A stretch of DNA of 64,000 nt from Bradyrhizobium sp. BRP22 (GCF_020194175.1 NZ_JADYVX010000007.1:1-64000), one strand, 5' to 3'; shown: positions 17,408-26,669, counted from the first letter of the stretch. Numbers and translations: made by a program. The notes: generated from the letters alone by a model not told the origin.

Positions 17408-19465
17408 TTAGACGTCTAGCATGTCGTCGCTGGCGAATTCCGCCTTGTCGGAAATGAAGGCGAACCGCGCCTCCGCCTTGGTGCCCATCAATCGCTCGAC
17501 CGAGTCGGCAGTGCCCTCGCGGTCGTCGGCAAGCAGAACGACCCGCAGCAGGGTACGCTTGGCCGGGTCCATGGTGGTTTCCTTGAGCTGGGCCGGCATC
17601 ATCTCGCCAAGGCCTTTGAAGCGGCTGATCTCGACCTTGGCGTTGGCATTGAACTCGCTCTTGATCAGCGTATCCCTGTGCGCGTCGTCGCGGGCATAGA
17701 CCGATTTGGAGCCGTGGGTGAGCTTGTAGAGCGGCGGCACCGCCAGATAGAGGTGCCCTTCGTCGATCAGCCGCGGCATCTGACGGTAGAAGAAGGTGAT
17801 CAGCAGCGATGCGATATGGGCGCCGTCGACGTCGGCGTCCGTCATGATGATGATGCGCTGATAGCGCAGATCCTCTTCGCGGTAGTGTGCACCGGTGCCG
17901 CAGCCGATCGCCTGCACGAGATCGCTGAGCTGGACATTGCCCATCAGCTTGTCCTTGCCGGCAGAGGCGACGTTGAGGATCTTGCCGCGCAGGGGCAGCA
18001 CGGCCTGCAGCTTGCGATCGCGCGCCTGCTTGGCGCTGCCGCCGGCCGAGTCGCCCTCGACGATGAAGAGTTCGGAGCCAGCAAGTCCGGCGTCGGTGCA
18101 ATCGGCGAGCTTGCCGGGCAGGCGGGCCTTCTTGCCCGCAGTCTTGCGCGCAACCTCTTTCTCCTGGCGGCGGCGCAGCCGTTCCTCGGCGCGCTCGATC
18201 ACGAAATCGAGCAGCCTGTTGGCCTGCACCGGATTGCCCGACAGCCAGTGGTCGAACGGATCCTTGATTGCCTGCTCGACGATGCGCTGGGCCTCCGCCG
18301 TGGCCAGCCGGTCCTTGGTCTGGCCCTGGAATTCGGGCTCACGCACGAACACGCTGAGCATCACCGCGGCGCCGACCATGACGTCTTCCGACGTTACCGG
18401 CGCAGCCCGCTTGCCCTGGCCGACACGTTCGGCATGGTCCTTCAGGCCGCGCAGCAGCGCGCTGCGCATGCCTGATTCATGGGTGCCGCCATCGGGAGTC
18501 GGAACGGTGTTGCAGTAGGAGGAGAGGAAGCCATCGGCATCCGCCGTCCACGCCACCGCCCATTCGCAGGCGCCATGGGCGCCATTGCGGCCCGACTTGC
18601 CCGAGAAGATGTCCGGATGCACCAGCGTGTCGGCGTGGATCGCGGCGGCGAGGTAATCCTTCAGGCCGCCGGGGAAGTGGAAGGTCGCTTCGGCTGGAAC
18701 GTCCTCGACGCCCTTCAGCAGTTCCTCGTCGCAATGCCAACGGATTTCGACACCGCCGAACAGGTACGCCTTCGAGCGCGTCATCTTGAACAGGCGCTGC
18801 GGCTTGAACGTGGCCTTGCCGCCGAAAATATCAGTATCGGGCTTGAAGCGGATGCGCGTGCCGCGGCGGTTATTGACCTTGCCGAGGTCTTCCAGCTTGC
18901 CCTTGGGATGGCCACGCTCGAACGTCATGCGATGGAGCTTCTGGCCGCGCGCGACCTCGACCTCGAGCTGTGAGGAGAGGGCGTTGACCACGGAAATACC
19001 GACGCCGTGCAGGCCGCCCGAGGTCTCGTAGACCTTGGAGTCGAACTTGCCGCCCGAGTGCAGCGTGCACATGATCACTTCGAGCGCCGATTTCTTCGGG
19101 AATTTCGGGTGGGGATCGACCGGGATGCCGCGGCCGTTGTCGGTGACCGTCAGGAAGCCGTCGGCGGTCAATTCGACCTCGATGAAGGTGGCGTGCCCCG
19201 CCAGCGCCTCGTCCATCGAGTTGTCGATGACTTCGGCGAACAGGTGGTGCAGTGCCTTTTCGTCGGTGCCGCCGATATACATGCCGGGCCGCCGGCGGAC
19301 CGGCTCCAGCCCCTCGAGCACCTCGATATCGGCAGCGGTATAGTCAGCCTCACCGGAACCCGATCGCGCAGCGACCTTCAACGGCGCCCGGCCCTTGGAC
19401 GCAGCGCCCGCGAAGAGATCATCATTGGATTTGGTTTTTGCAGCGGACTTCAGTGATTTGGACAT
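17408..19465 (-). CDS. parE: DNA topoisomerase IV subunit B (ParE)
   Basis: A 685-residue type II topoisomerase ATPase subunit, which with ParC unlinks daughter chromosomes. GHKL-ATPase motifs are seen (EVIDNSMDEA, VTDNGRGIP, TSGGLHGVGISVVNALS), and the TOPRIM domain carries EGDSAGGSA and DADVDGAHI. Length (about 680, not about 800) and the missing inserted domain separate ParE from GyrB. A 40-residue low-complexity N-terminal tail precedes the conserved YTAADIEVLEGLEPVRRRPGMYIGG block, which is cited here only in part. parC is not in the window. Confidence 0.95.
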   Translation of the reverse strand: MSKSLKSAAKTKSNDDLFAGAASKGRAPLKVAARSGSGEADYTAADIEVLEGLEPVRRRPGMYIGGTDEKALHHLFAEVIDNSMDEALAGHATFIEVELTADGFLTVTDNGRGIPVDPHPKFPKKSALEVIMCTLHSGGKFDSKVYETSGGLHGVGISVVNALSSQLEVEVARGQKLHRMTFERGHPKGKLEDLGKVNNRRGTRIRFKPDTDIFGGKATFKPQRLFKMTRSKAYLFGGVEIRWHCDEELLKGVEDVPAEATFHFPGGLKDYLAAAIHADTLVHPDIFSGKSGRNGAHGACEWAVAWTADADGFLSSYCNTVPTPDGGTHESGMRSALLRGLKDHAERVGQGKRAAPVTSEDVMVGAAVMLSVFVREPEFQGQTKDRLATAEAQRIVEQAIKDPFDHWLSGNPVQANRLLDFVIERAEERLRRRQEKEVARKTAGKKARLPGKLADCTDAGLAGSELFIVEGDSAGGSAKQARDRKLQAVLPLRGKILNVASAGKDKLMGNVQLSDLVQAIGCGTGAHYREEDLRYQRIIIMTDADVDGAHIASLLITFFYRQMPRLIDEGHLYLAVPPLYKLTHGSKSVYARDDAHRDTLIKSEFNANAKVEISRFKGLGEMMPAQLKETTMDPAKRTLLRVVLLADDREGTADSVERLMGTKAEARFAFISDKAEFASDDMLDV

Positions 19466-19534
19466 GGCTCTTCATAGATTGCGCGAACAGCGCGCAGCGA
19501 ATCAGTCAACCTGACTATGCCACGGATAGGCTTA

Positions 19535-19583
19535 AAAAGTGACCGCCGGGCAGCAGCAATCGCTGCCTTCGCCCGGCGGTCAC
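19535..19583 (-). terminator. Rho-independent terminator of the small oxidase-like gene
   Basis: Perfect 13-bp arms GTGACCGCCGGGC and GCCCGGCGGTCAC, with a smaller CAGC/GCTG pair in the loop, followed on the minus strand by TTTTTAAGCC. It lies 22 bases past the stop of the 19605-19973 gene and isolates it from parE. Confidence 0.85.
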
Positions 19584-19604
19584 AGGAAATATGGGGATCC
19601 TCAA

Positions 19605-19973
19605 TCAGGCACGCGAGGTGCGGAACACGATGAGGGCAAACAGCGCCATGGAGGCAATCACCATGAATGATCCCACAATTGGCGCGATCTCGAACGAGGA
19701 TCCCTTCAGAAGCACGATGGCGACGCCGGCGGGGAATAGGATCGCGCCGAAAATGTGCAGCCAGCCCTGGATTCGAGCCAGCATTGTGGTCCCGGCCGCT
19801 GGAATCAGGTGGTAGTAGAGCCCAAACAGGAACAAAAGCACTCCGCCGACGAGGTTCAGGTGCGCATGCGCAGGTGCCAGGATGAAGTTTTGCTGGATAC
19901 CCATGGCAATTCCACCGAGCATTCCGAGCAGAAGAACGACCGCACTGACGCACATCATCAACGATCCAATCAT
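19605..19973 (-). CDS. Small heme-copper-oxidase-subunit-I-like membrane protein
   Basis: A 122-residue inner membrane protein with about four transmembrane helices. It resembles an isolated fragment of heme-copper oxidase or NorB-like subunit I: APAHAHLNLVGG (His36, His38), LYYHLIPAAG (His55) and WLHIFG (His73) recall the heme-ligand helices. It is far too short to be a full oxidase subunit. Translation most likely starts at the ATG at 19973, with GAGG 7 bases upstream, and not at the TTG one codon earlier. A strong terminator follows. No other oxidase subunit is nearby; function unknown. Confidence 0.65.
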   Translation of the reverse strand: MIGSLMMCVSAVVLLLGMLGGIAMGIQQNFILAPAHAHLNLVGGVLLFLFGLYYHLIPAAGTTMLARIQGWLHIFGAILFPAGVAIVLLKGSSFEIAPIVGSFMVIASMALFALIVFRTSRA

Positions 19974-20153
19974 CAAAAAACCTCGTCTTTACAGGAAAAA
20001 ACCGGTCCGGCCCTGGGCCGGAACTGAAATCACGCCCCTTCCTGCGGCTTTGTGACTTGATTGTCATGCAAGGGGCTGGCTTACCTGTCCTTAGGCTATG
20101 AGCCCGCAGAAAGGTTCAAGCCATCTGAGCGGGGCGGGGAAGGCGTTCACTAC

Positions 20154-20684
20154 ATGGAAGAATTTGCGCGTGCCGTGGCCGATTTCGTGCGCCACCACCA
20201 GGTTTGGGCCGCGCCAATCGTGCTCGTGCTGGCGTTCGGCGAGTCGCTCGCCTTCATTTCGCTGCTGATCCCGGCGTGGGGCGCGCTGGTCGGGATCGGC
20301 GCGCTGATCGGGGTAAGCGGCATCAGCTTCTGGCCGGTCTGGATTGCCGGTGGCATCGGCGCGGCGCTCGGCGACTGGGTCTCCTATTGGTTCGGCTACC
20401 GCTACAAGGAGAAGGTCGCGCAGATGTGGCCGCTGTCGTGCTACCCGGACATCCTGGAGCGCGGCGAGGCTTTCGTGCGCAAGTGGGGCGTGCCCAGCAT
20501 TTTCATCGGGCGCTTCTTCGGACCCCTGCGCGCCTCGGTTCCGCTCGCGGCCGGTATTTTCGAAATGTCATATTGGCAATTCCAGATCGCCAATTTCGTC
20601 TCGGCGCTGGTCTGGTCGGCCGTGCTGCTGCTGTTTGGAGACGTGATGGCGCATGTCGCCGAATGGTTGTGGCGATCGGTGTGA
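20154..20684 (+). CDS. DedA family membrane protein
   Basis: A 176-residue inner membrane protein of the DedA/SNARE-associated (VTT) family, which in other bacteria acts in lipid-carrier recycling and envelope homeostasis. Characteristic parts: FGESLAFISLLIPAWGALVGIG, the GDWVSYWFGYRY loop, and the GRFFGPLRASVPLAAGIFEM motif with its conserved Arg residues. Four to five hydrophobic helices are apparent. The ATG at 20154 has GGGGAAGG upstream; 31 extra residues upstream in frame are not typical of the family. It is transcribed alone or with the following metallohydrolase. Confidence 0.85.
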   Translation: MEEFARAVADFVRHHQVWAAPIVLVLAFGESLAFISLLIPAWGALVGIGALIGVSGISFWPVWIAGGIGAALGDWVSYWFGYRYKEKVAQMWPLSCYPDILERGEAFVRKWGVPSIFIGRFFGPLRASVPLAAGIFEMSYWQFQIANFVSALVWSAVLLLFGDVMAHVAEWLWRSV

Positions 20685-20809
20685 GCGGTGGAATAAGCGC
20701 TTGAGGTGGGGGTTAGCCCCGACGGTACCGGGCGCTCCATTCCGGTAGATCGGTCTTGCAGGAGGCCAACGCGGAAATACCGCGGTCATCGTTTCACTGG
20801 GAGAGCATC

Positions 20810-21793
20810 ATGGAAATGACACGTCGTCACGCCCTTGCGGGCGCAGCCGCCATTGCTGCCGCGCCGCTGTTGCCGAACATTCCCGCACAGGCTGCGGCGC
20901 CACTTGCGGACAAGCAGGCGCCAAGCTTCTACCGCTACAAGGTCGGTGACACCCAAGTCACCGTGGTGTCCGACGGCAAGAACGTCTTCAAGCTGGAAGA
21001 CTCCTTCATCATCAATGCGAAGAAAGAGGAGGTGAACGAGGCACTGGAAAAGGCATTCCTGCCGCGCGATGTGTTCACGATCCATTTCGCCCCGCTCGTG
21101 ATCAACGCCGGCGGTAAGCTCATCGTGCTCGACACCGGCAATGGCCCCACGGCGAAAGCCAACAGCAAGGGTGCCAACGGATTGTTCATCGACCACATGA
21201 CCGCGGCGGGATTCGATCCCAAGGCGGTCGACATGGTCGTGATCTCCCACTTCCACGGCGATCATGTGAACGGGTTGCTGACAGCGGACGGCACCCCGGC
21301 ATTTCCGAACGCCGAGGTGCTGGTGCCGGCGGTGGAATGGAAGTTCTGGATGGATGACGGCGAGATGAGCCGCGCCTCAGCCGGGCGGATGCAGAACCTT
21401 TTCAAGAACAACCGCAGCATCTTCGAGGCGAGCCTTAAGGTGACGCCCTACGAGTGGGGCAAGGAGGTCGCGCCGGGATTGCTCGCGGTCGAGACTCCCG
21501 GCCATACGCCGGGTCACACTTCTTACGTGCTGTCGTCGGGATCTGGAAAAGTCTTCATCCAGTCCGACGTCACCAACAATCCGAATCCGTTCGCGACCAA
21601 TCCGGGCTGGCACGCGTTCTTCGACCAGGACGCTGCCATGGCCGAAAAGACCCGTCGCCGGGTCTATGACATGGTGGCCGCCGAGAAGCTGCAACTGCAG
21701 GGCTTCCACTATCCGTTCCCCGGGCTCGCCAATATTGAGAAGGACGGCAATGGCTACCGGGTGATCCCGGCGCCGTGGAATCCAGTGATCTGA
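20810..21793 (+). CDS. Tat-exported MBL-fold metallohydrolase
   Basis: A 327-residue metallo-beta-lactamase-fold hydrolase. The N-terminus MTRRHALAGAAAIAAAPL is a twin-arginine signal (RRHALAG) with an AQAA cleavage region near residue 30, so the enzyme probably folds in the cytoplasm with metal and is exported. The metal motif SHFHGDHVNG and the later ETPGHTPGHTSY supply the dinuclear-site ligands. GGAG is present about 6 bases before the ATG at 20810. The group is similar to quorum-quenching lactonases and methyl parathion hydrolases, but substrate cannot be set from the sequence. Confidence 0.85.
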   Translation: MEMTRRHALAGAAAIAAAPLLPNIPAQAAAPLADKQAPSFYRYKVGDTQVTVVSDGKNVFKLEDSFIINAKKEEVNEALEKAFLPRDVFTIHFAPLVINAGGKLIVLDTGNGPTAKANSKGANGLFIDHMTAAGFDPKAVDMVVISHFHGDHVNGLLTADGTPAFPNAEVLVPAVEWKFWMDDGEMSRASAGRMQNLFKNNRSIFEASLKVTPYEWGKEVAPGLLAVETPGHTPGHTSYVLSSGSGKVFIQSDVTNNPNPFATNPGWHAFFDQDAAMAEKTRRRVYDMVAAEKLQLQGFHYPFPGLANIEKDGNGYRVIPAPWNPVI

Positions 21794-22122
21794 ACCGCTT
21801 TCAGCATCCCGGAGCGCGCACCGTCAGCGCGCGAATCCGGAAAGCCGGGAGGTTGTGGCGCGACGTTCCGGGTTCGATGCTTCCGCGTTGCCCGGAATGA
21901 CGGCGTTCGTATCTTGACGCGCGCCGTTCGCGACCCTATAGCCTCGTCCATGATCCTCATCGCGACCAATTCCATCGCCCGTCGCCGCCGCGCTTGCGCG
22001 GTATGGGCGGTCGTCTGCGTTTAAGATCATCGCCTCTGCCGCCGGATTACTTCCCGCGGCATCTTTCCTCGAAAAAGAAACGCGGTCGGTCTGGCGGCTC
22101 CTAGCTACCTCCGGAGTTCGAC
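21794..22122. other. Intergenic stretch without a gene
   Basis: These 329 bases between the metallohydrolase and the PaiB-like gene carry no ORF with a plausible start or protein-like composition. A GC-rich segment at the left resembles scattered pieces of intergenic repeats. A promoter for the PaiB-like gene is expected in the right third but no consensus was recognised. Confidence 0.4.
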
Positions 22123-22788
22123 ATGTATACGCCACCGCCGTTCAAGCCCGACCGCGCCGCAAGTCTCGCCTTTGCGGAAGCGCGCGGGTTCGGCCTTGTG
22201 TGCGCCTGGGACGGCGCCAAGCCGATCGCCTCGCCGCTGCCGTTCTACCTGTCCTACGCGGCGGACGGAACGCCGCGCGCGACCTTTCATCTCGCCCGTC
22301 ACAATCCGCTGGTAAAGCTTGCGGGGACTTTGTCCTGGCTGCTGGCCGTCACCGGAGCGGATGCCTATGTGTCGGCGGACTGGTATGTTTCGCCGGATCA
22401 AGTGCCGACCTGGCTCTATCAGGCCGTGCACCTGACCGGTCCGGTGCGGCCGCTGTCGGATCATGAGCTGGCAGTGCAGATCGATACGCTCAGCGCCAAG
22501 TACGAGAATAGGCTATTGCCGAAGAAGCCGTGGACGTCGGCGAAGATGACCGCGGCGCGGCTGGAGGCGATGAAGAAGGCAATCGTGGGCCTTGAGATGA
22601 CGGTTGAAGAGGTTGAGGGCAGCTTCAAGCTCAACCAGCATAAATCCGAAACCGACTACGCGGCGGTGGCGGGCGCGCTCGCCTCGCGGACCGATGCAGG
22701 GGCGCAGCAGATTGCAGATCTGATGCGGGAAGCGCGACCCGACGCCTTTGCAAGTGAAACGAACAAGCTCGAAAGGAGCGAGCCATGA
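22123..22788 (+). CDS. FMN-binding PaiB-family protein
   Basis: A 221-residue protein of the PaiB/FMN-binding negative transcriptional regulator family. It has the typical N-terminus ([10 protein letters not shown]), a split-barrel flavin-binding body with HLARHNPL and [10 protein letters not shown], and a [12 protein letters not shown] block. In Bacillus, PaiB affects sporulation and protease genes, yet the fold alone indicates FMN binding, so the regulator label is weak. GGAG lies 7 bases before the ATG. Its stop overlaps the start of argC (ATGA), indicating co-translation with an arginine gene, a link without an obvious explanation. Confidence 0.8.
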   Translation: MYTPPPFKPDRAASLAFAEARGFGLVCAWDGAKPIASPLPFYLSYAADGTPRATFHLARHNPLVKLAGTLSWLLAVTGADAYVSADWYVSPDQVPTWLYQAVHLTGPVRPLSDHELAVQIDTLSAKYENRLLPKKPWTSAKMTAARLEAMKKAIVGLEMTVEEVEGSFKLNQHKSETDYAAVAGALASRTDAGAQQIADLMREARPDAFASETNKLERSEP

Positions 22789-23765
22789 GCCTCTCGGACG
22801 TCAAGCAATCCCCGACTGTCGGTAGCTCCGCCAGGCCTGCCGTGTTCGTCGACGGTGCCAGCGGAACAACGGGCCTCGGCATCAACGAGCGGCTTCGGCT
22901 GCAGAACGACGTGATGGTGAAGAGCATCGCCGAAGACAAGCGCAAGGACGCAGGCGCCAAGCGCGCGCTGATGGAGGAGGTGGATCTCGTGATCCTCTGC
23001 CTGCCGGACGATGCCGCGAAGGAGACTGTTGCGCTGATCGACAGCATGGGCGCGGCGGCCCCCCATGTGCTCGATGCCTCGACGGCGTTTCGGGTCGCCA
23101 GCGACTGGGCTTACGGCTTTCCCGAGCTCGCGCCGGATCAGGCGGAGAAGATCCGGGCGGCGCGGAAGGTCTCCAACCCCGGCTGCTATCCGACCGGCGC
23201 GATCGCGCTGCTCCGGCCGCTGGTCGACGCCGGCCTCCTGCCTGCGGATTATCCGGTCACGGTCAACGCCGTCAGCGGCTATTCCGGTGGTGGAAAGTCG
23301 ATGATCGCAAGCTTCGAGGACGGCACGGCGCCGGCGTTCGAACTCTATGGTCTCGGTTTCGAGCACAAGCACGTGCCGGAGATGCAGCTTTACTCAAGGC
23401 TGACACGGCGGCCGATCTTCATACCGTCGGTGGGCAACTACCGGCAGGGCATGCTGGTGTCGGTGCCGCTGCAGCTCGAGACATTGCCAGGCAAGCCCGG
23501 CGTGGCTGACCTGCACTCGGCATTGGCGAAACGCTACGCTGGCAGCCGCTATGTCTCCGTCATGCCGCTGGAGAACGAGGCCGCCAGGAGCGGGCGGATC
23601 GAGCCCGAGGCGTTGAACGAGACCAACATGCTCGAGCTGTATGTCTTTGGCAGCGACAAGCACCATCAGGCGGTGCTGGTCGCACGTCTCGACAACCTGG
23701 GCAAAGGCGCCTCAGGCGCGGCGGTGCAGAACATGCGGCTGATGCTGGGGCTGCCCGACAAGTAG
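22785..23765 (+). CDS. argC: N-acetyl-gamma-glutamyl-phosphate reductase, ArgC type 2
   Basis: A 326-residue NADPH-dependent enzyme of arginine biosynthesis that reduces N-acetylglutamyl phosphate to the semialdehyde. The dinucleotide motif is [11 protein letters not shown], the catalytic cysteine lies in [10 protein letters not shown], and the conserved FEHKHVPEM and [11 protein letters not shown] blocks are present. The length near 320 and the sequence style fit the shorter type 2 ArgC of alphaproteobacteria. AAGGAG precedes the ATG, which overlaps the upstream stop. A 14-bp hairpin follows the gene. Confidence 0.9.
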   Translation: MSLSDVKQSPTVGSSARPAVFVDGASGTTGLGINERLRLQNDVMVKSIAEDKRKDAGAKRALMEEVDLVILCLPDDAAKETVALIDSMGAAAPHVLDASTAFRVASDWAYGFPELAPDQAEKIRAARKVSNPGCYPTGAIALLRPLVDAGLLPADYPVTVNAVSGYSGGGKSMIASFEDGTAPAFELYGLGFEHKHVPEMQLYSRLTRRPIFIPSVGNYRQGMLVSVPLQLETLPGKPGVADLHSALAKRYAGSRYVSVMPLENEAARSGRIEPEALNETNMLELYVFGSDKHHQAVLVARLDNLGKGASGAAVQNMRLMLGLPDK

Positions 23766-23782
23766 CACCGACGATTTATGGC

Positions 23783-23815
23783 CCATCATGGCCGGGCTGA
23801 TCCCGGCCATGATGG
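23783..23815. repeat. Perfect 14-bp hairpin between convergent genes
   Basis: Arms CCATCATGGCCGGG and CCCGGCCATGATGG with loop CTGAT. It lies between the convergent argC and MAPEG genes. No T-run follows on either strand. The sequence matches a palindrome type widespread in Bradyrhizobium (family knowledge), so it is called a repeat, but it may stop transcription both ways. Confidence 0.65.
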
Positions 23816-23828
23816 CGTGCAGGGTTGC

Positions 23829-24227
23829 TCAGAACGCCCTGAAGATCGCGAGGGCTAGCACGGCCTGCGCAAGGAAGCCGATGACGAAGGCGAGGGTGCG
23901 GAACACCGGCAGGCCGAGCGTGTAGACGATCAGGTGCGCGACGCGCGACCAGAAATAGACCGCACAGGCGAGCACGGTCCATGTGCTGGAATAGTCGATT
24001 GCGTTGAGGATTAGGACCAGCGGCGCGAAGACGATAAGGTTCTCGACCGCATTGTCGTGCGCGAACATCAGCCGGTTTGCCCAGTCGGCCTGGGCCTTGT
24101 CGTTGCGCGAGGGGTTGGCCATCGCGCCGGCGAGGCCGCGGGTCTGGCAGCGGTTGATCATGTAGGGGATCCACAATACGCCGGTCAGAATCACCGTCAG
24201 CGTCAGCCAGAACAGTTCACGCGTCAT
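23829..24227 (-). CDS. MAPEG family membrane protein
   Basis: A 132-residue inner membrane protein with four hydrophobic helices of the MAPEG (membrane-associated eicosanoid/glutathione metabolism) superfamily. The block NRLMFAHDNAVENLIVFAPL corresponds to the conserved N-x-x-E-N motif, and VYFWSRVAHLIVYTLG to the third-helix R-x-x-H-x-x-x-Y pattern. Bacterial members often have glutathione transferase activity, but many are uncharacterised. GAGGGG stands about 5 bases before the ATG. It reads toward argC and is separated from the phaC gene by 75 bases on the same strand. Confidence 0.8.
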   Translation of the reverse strand: MTRELFWLTLTVILTGVLWIPYMINRCQTRGLAGAMANPSRNDKAQADWANRLMFAHDNAVENLIVFAPLVLILNAIDYSSTWTVLACAVYFWSRVAHLIVYTLGLPVFRTLAFVIGFLAQAVLALAIFRAF

Positions 24228-24302
24228 TGGTTTCCCCTCGGTTGATCTGCGTCCCGTCGACGAGACGGGACGCTCGCTTATACCGAAGCGGCGCGCATCG
24301 CG

Positions 24303-26108
24303 CTACGCGCGCACCCGGACATAGCTGCCAGGGGCCTCTTCGATCGGCGGCAGCGCCTCCGAACCGACGGTGCGCGCCGGGACTTTCTCGGCATCGATGC
24401 TTTCCAGCCATTCGCGCCAATCGGGCCACCACGATCCCTTGTGCTCCCTGGCGCTCTTCAGCCAGTTGGAAAGCTTGGCGTCCTTGATGTTGTCGTTGGT
24501 CCAGTACTGGTACTTGTTGGCCGCCGGCGGATTGACCACGCCGGCGATATGGCCGGAGCCGGACAGCACATATTTCACCGGTCCGCCGAAGAACTGCGAG
24601 CCGTACAGCACCGATTCCGCCGGCGCGATGTGGTCCTCGCGGGTCGCGAGATTGTAGACCGGCACCTTCACCTTGGAGAGATCGAGCAGCGTGTTGTCCA
24701 GCACCATGCTGCCGGAGGAAAGCCGGTTCTCCAGGTAGCAGTTGCGCAGGTAATAGGAATGGTTCGCCGCCGGCATCCGCGTCGCATCGGAGTTCCAGTG
24801 CAAGAGGTCGAACGAGGCGGGCGGCTGCCCCTTCAGATAGTTGCTGACGACATAGTTCCAGATCAGATCGTTCGAGCGCAGCATGTTGAAGGCCATCGCC
24901 ATCTTGCTGCCCTCGAGCACGCCCCGCTGCTCCATGTCGCGCTCGAGCGCGGAGATCTGGTCCTCGTCGACGAACACCAGCAGGTCGCCGGCATGGGTGA
25001 AGTCGACCTGCGCGGCGAAGAAGGTGGCCGACGTGGCGCGCACGCGGCGCTTCTCGGCGAGCCAGGCGAGCGTCGCGGCGAGCAGGGTGCCACCCACGCA
25101 ATAGCCGACGGTGTGAACCTTCATCTCGCCCGTGACCTTCTCGATGACGTCCATCGCGGTCAGCGGTCCTTCGGTCATGTAGTCGGCGAAGCTCTTCTTG
25201 CCGAGCTCGCGATCCGGATTGACCCAGGAGATCACGAATACGGTCAGCCCCTGGTCGACGCACCATTTGATGAAGGACTTCTCGGGCCTGAGATCGAGGA
25301 TGTAGTACTTGTTGATCCAGGGCGGCACGATCAGGAGCGGCGTGCGCAGCACCATCTCCGTGGTCGGCGAATACTGGATCAACTGCATCAAATCGTTTTG
25401 ATAGATCACCTTGCCCGGCGTCGTCGCCATGTTGACGCCGACCGCGAGGTTGGTCGGGTCGGACTGGCGGATCCGCAGTGTGCCATGGCCCGCCTCGATG
25501 TCCTCCGCCAGCATCTTCATGCCGCGAACGAGGTTGTCGCCGTTCGTCTCCATGGTGGTGCGCAGCACTTCCGGATTGGTCAGAACGAAATTCGACGGCG
25601 CCAGCGCGTTGGTGATCTGCTGCACGTAGAATTCGGCCTTCTTGCGGGTGTGCGGATCGACGCCCTCGGCGTTGCGCACCAGGTCCTGCGCCCATTGCGT
25701 GGTGAGCAGATAGAGCTGCAGGATGAAATCGAAGAACTGGTTCGATCGCCATTCCGGGTCGGCGAAGCGCTTGTCGCGCGGTGCCGGATCGATCGCAGGC
25801 TTCGCCTCCTGACCGGCCATGCGGCGCGCGGCCGAGCCGAACAGGTCGAGATACGCCTTGCCGAGCCTGGTCTGGAGTTCGGCGGCCCGGTCCTGGTCCG
25901 CGAGCCAGTATTCGGCGACCGCGGTGAAGGTCTTGATCACCTCGGCGAACTCGCCTCCAGCCTTGTCCTTGATGTCAGCGCCCTCGCGCGGCTTCAGATA
26001 GGCTGCAAGCGCCTGGCCGGAGCTCTCCAGCGCACGCGCAATGTTCATCGCAAAGGCTTCGCCGTCGAATTTCTTCGCGGCCTGGGTTTCGATGGTAACG
26101 TCGCTCAT
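24303..26108 (-). CDS. phaC: Class I polyhydroxyalkanoate synthase (PhaC)
   Basis: A 601-residue PHA synthase that polymerises hydroxyacyl-CoA into storage granules. The lipase-like box is VGYCVGGTL with the catalytic Cys; the other catalytic residues lie in TREDHIAPAES (Asp) and GSGHIAGVVNPP (His). The N-terminal domain and overall length fit class I (short-chain) synthases. The start at MSDVTIET is chosen on family grounds; no strong ribosome site is seen there or at the upstream in-frame ATG at 26144. No phaA, phaB or phasin gene is adjacent. A candidate PhaR-type palindrome lies 83 bases upstream. Confidence 0.93.
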   Translation of the reverse strand: MSDVTIETQAAKKFDGEAFAMNIARALESSGQALAAYLKPREGADIKDKAGGEFAEVIKTFTAVAEYWLADQDRAAELQTRLGKAYLDLFGSAARRMAGQEAKPAIDPAPRDKRFADPEWRSNQFFDFILQLYLLTTQWAQDLVRNAEGVDPHTRKKAEFYVQQITNALAPSNFVLTNPEVLRTTMETNGDNLVRGMKMLAEDIEAGHGTLRIRQSDPTNLAVGVNMATTPGKVIYQNDLMQLIQYSPTTEMVLRTPLLIVPPWINKYYILDLRPEKSFIKWCVDQGLTVFVISWVNPDRELGKKSFADYMTEGPLTAMDVIEKVTGEMKVHTVGYCVGGTLLAATLAWLAEKRRVRATSATFFAAQVDFTHAGDLLVFVDEDQISALERDMEQRGVLEGSKMAMAFNMLRSNDLIWNYVVSNYLKGQPPASFDLLHWNSDATRMPAANHSYYLRNCYLENRLSSGSMVLDNTLLDLSKVKVPVYNLATREDHIAPAESVLYGSQFFGGPVKYVLSGSGHIAGVVNPPAANKYQYWTNDNIKDAKLSNWLKSAREHKGSWWPDWREWLESIDAEKVPARTVGSEALPPIEEAPGSYVRVRA

Positions 26109-26190
26109 GCAATCGACACTATCGCTTCGGTTCTCCCGCGTCATCGCGCGGTGCAGTAACGACGATGTAGGATTTCTCTAGGCTTTCGCA

Positions 26191-26207
26191 TTGTTGCACT
26201 GCGACAA
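26191..26207. promoter_or_regulatory. Candidate operator upstream of phaC (TTGTTGCACTGCGACAA)
   Basis: The 17-base sequence is an interrupted palindrome with 14 of 17 positions symmetric. TGC-rich palindromes of this type bind PhaR, the PHA-granule-sensing repressor, in other alphaproteobacteria. A related half (TTGTCGCTGCAA) occurs near 26326. The link to PhaR is an inference from the sequence and the neighbouring gene. Confidence 0.35.
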
Positions 26208-26384
26208 ATTCCTCCCAGTTCCGACACATTGAAGCCGCATCAATCGGATTTGCTGTTCACGGCTTAATCGTTTCGGGCGACAATGGTTTGAACCGGTTGG
26301 GACGGGGCCGCCGCAACCAGACGATTTGTCGCTGCAAGGCTCGTACCAGTGATTAGTTACCGGCAAGTGGGGACTTCCGGACGT

Positions 26385-26669
26385 ATGCGTATCGATCGAA
26401 TGACAAGGCTGCTCGCGGCCGGCGCGCTGCTGGCATCGGCGTTTGCCCTTGGCGGATGCTCCACGTCCATCGCAGATCTTCCCGGCGTCGGGGTCCCCGC
26501 CGATGCCCCGGCGCGTCCCAAGGAAGCGGGCGGCTATCTGCCGGTGCACGACATGCCACCGGATCGTGAAGAGGCGCCGATGAAGCCGGCGGAGCAGGCC
26601 AAGATCGAGGCCGAACTGAAGGCTGCGCGCGACCGCCAGGCTGCGACCGCACAAAACGCCGGCAAGTGA
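26385..26669 (+). CDS. Small lipoprotein of unknown function
   Basis: A 94-residue protein with a lipoprotein signal: the hydrophobic stretch MTRLLAAGALLASAFALGGC ends in a lipobox with Cys at about residue 25. The mature part is short and Pro/Ala/Glu-rich (VPADAPARPKEAGGYLPVHD, then a charged helical end). GGGGA lies about 12 bases before the ATG at 26385; an in-frame ATG at 26400 is possible. Similar small lipoproteins are annotated as hypothetical in related genomes. It is divergent from phaC and followed by the aminotransferase gene. Confidence 0.65.
   Translation: MRIDRMTRLLAAGALLASAFALGGCSTSIADLPGVGVPADAPARPKEAGGYLPVHDMPPDREEAPMKPAEQAKIEAELKAARDRQAATAQNAGK

Noticed and set aside
21824-22135. 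103-codon minus-strand frame in the gap before the PaiB-like gene
   Set aside because: No ribosome site, no family pattern, and it overlaps the start of a real gene; regarded as chance in GC-rich DNA.
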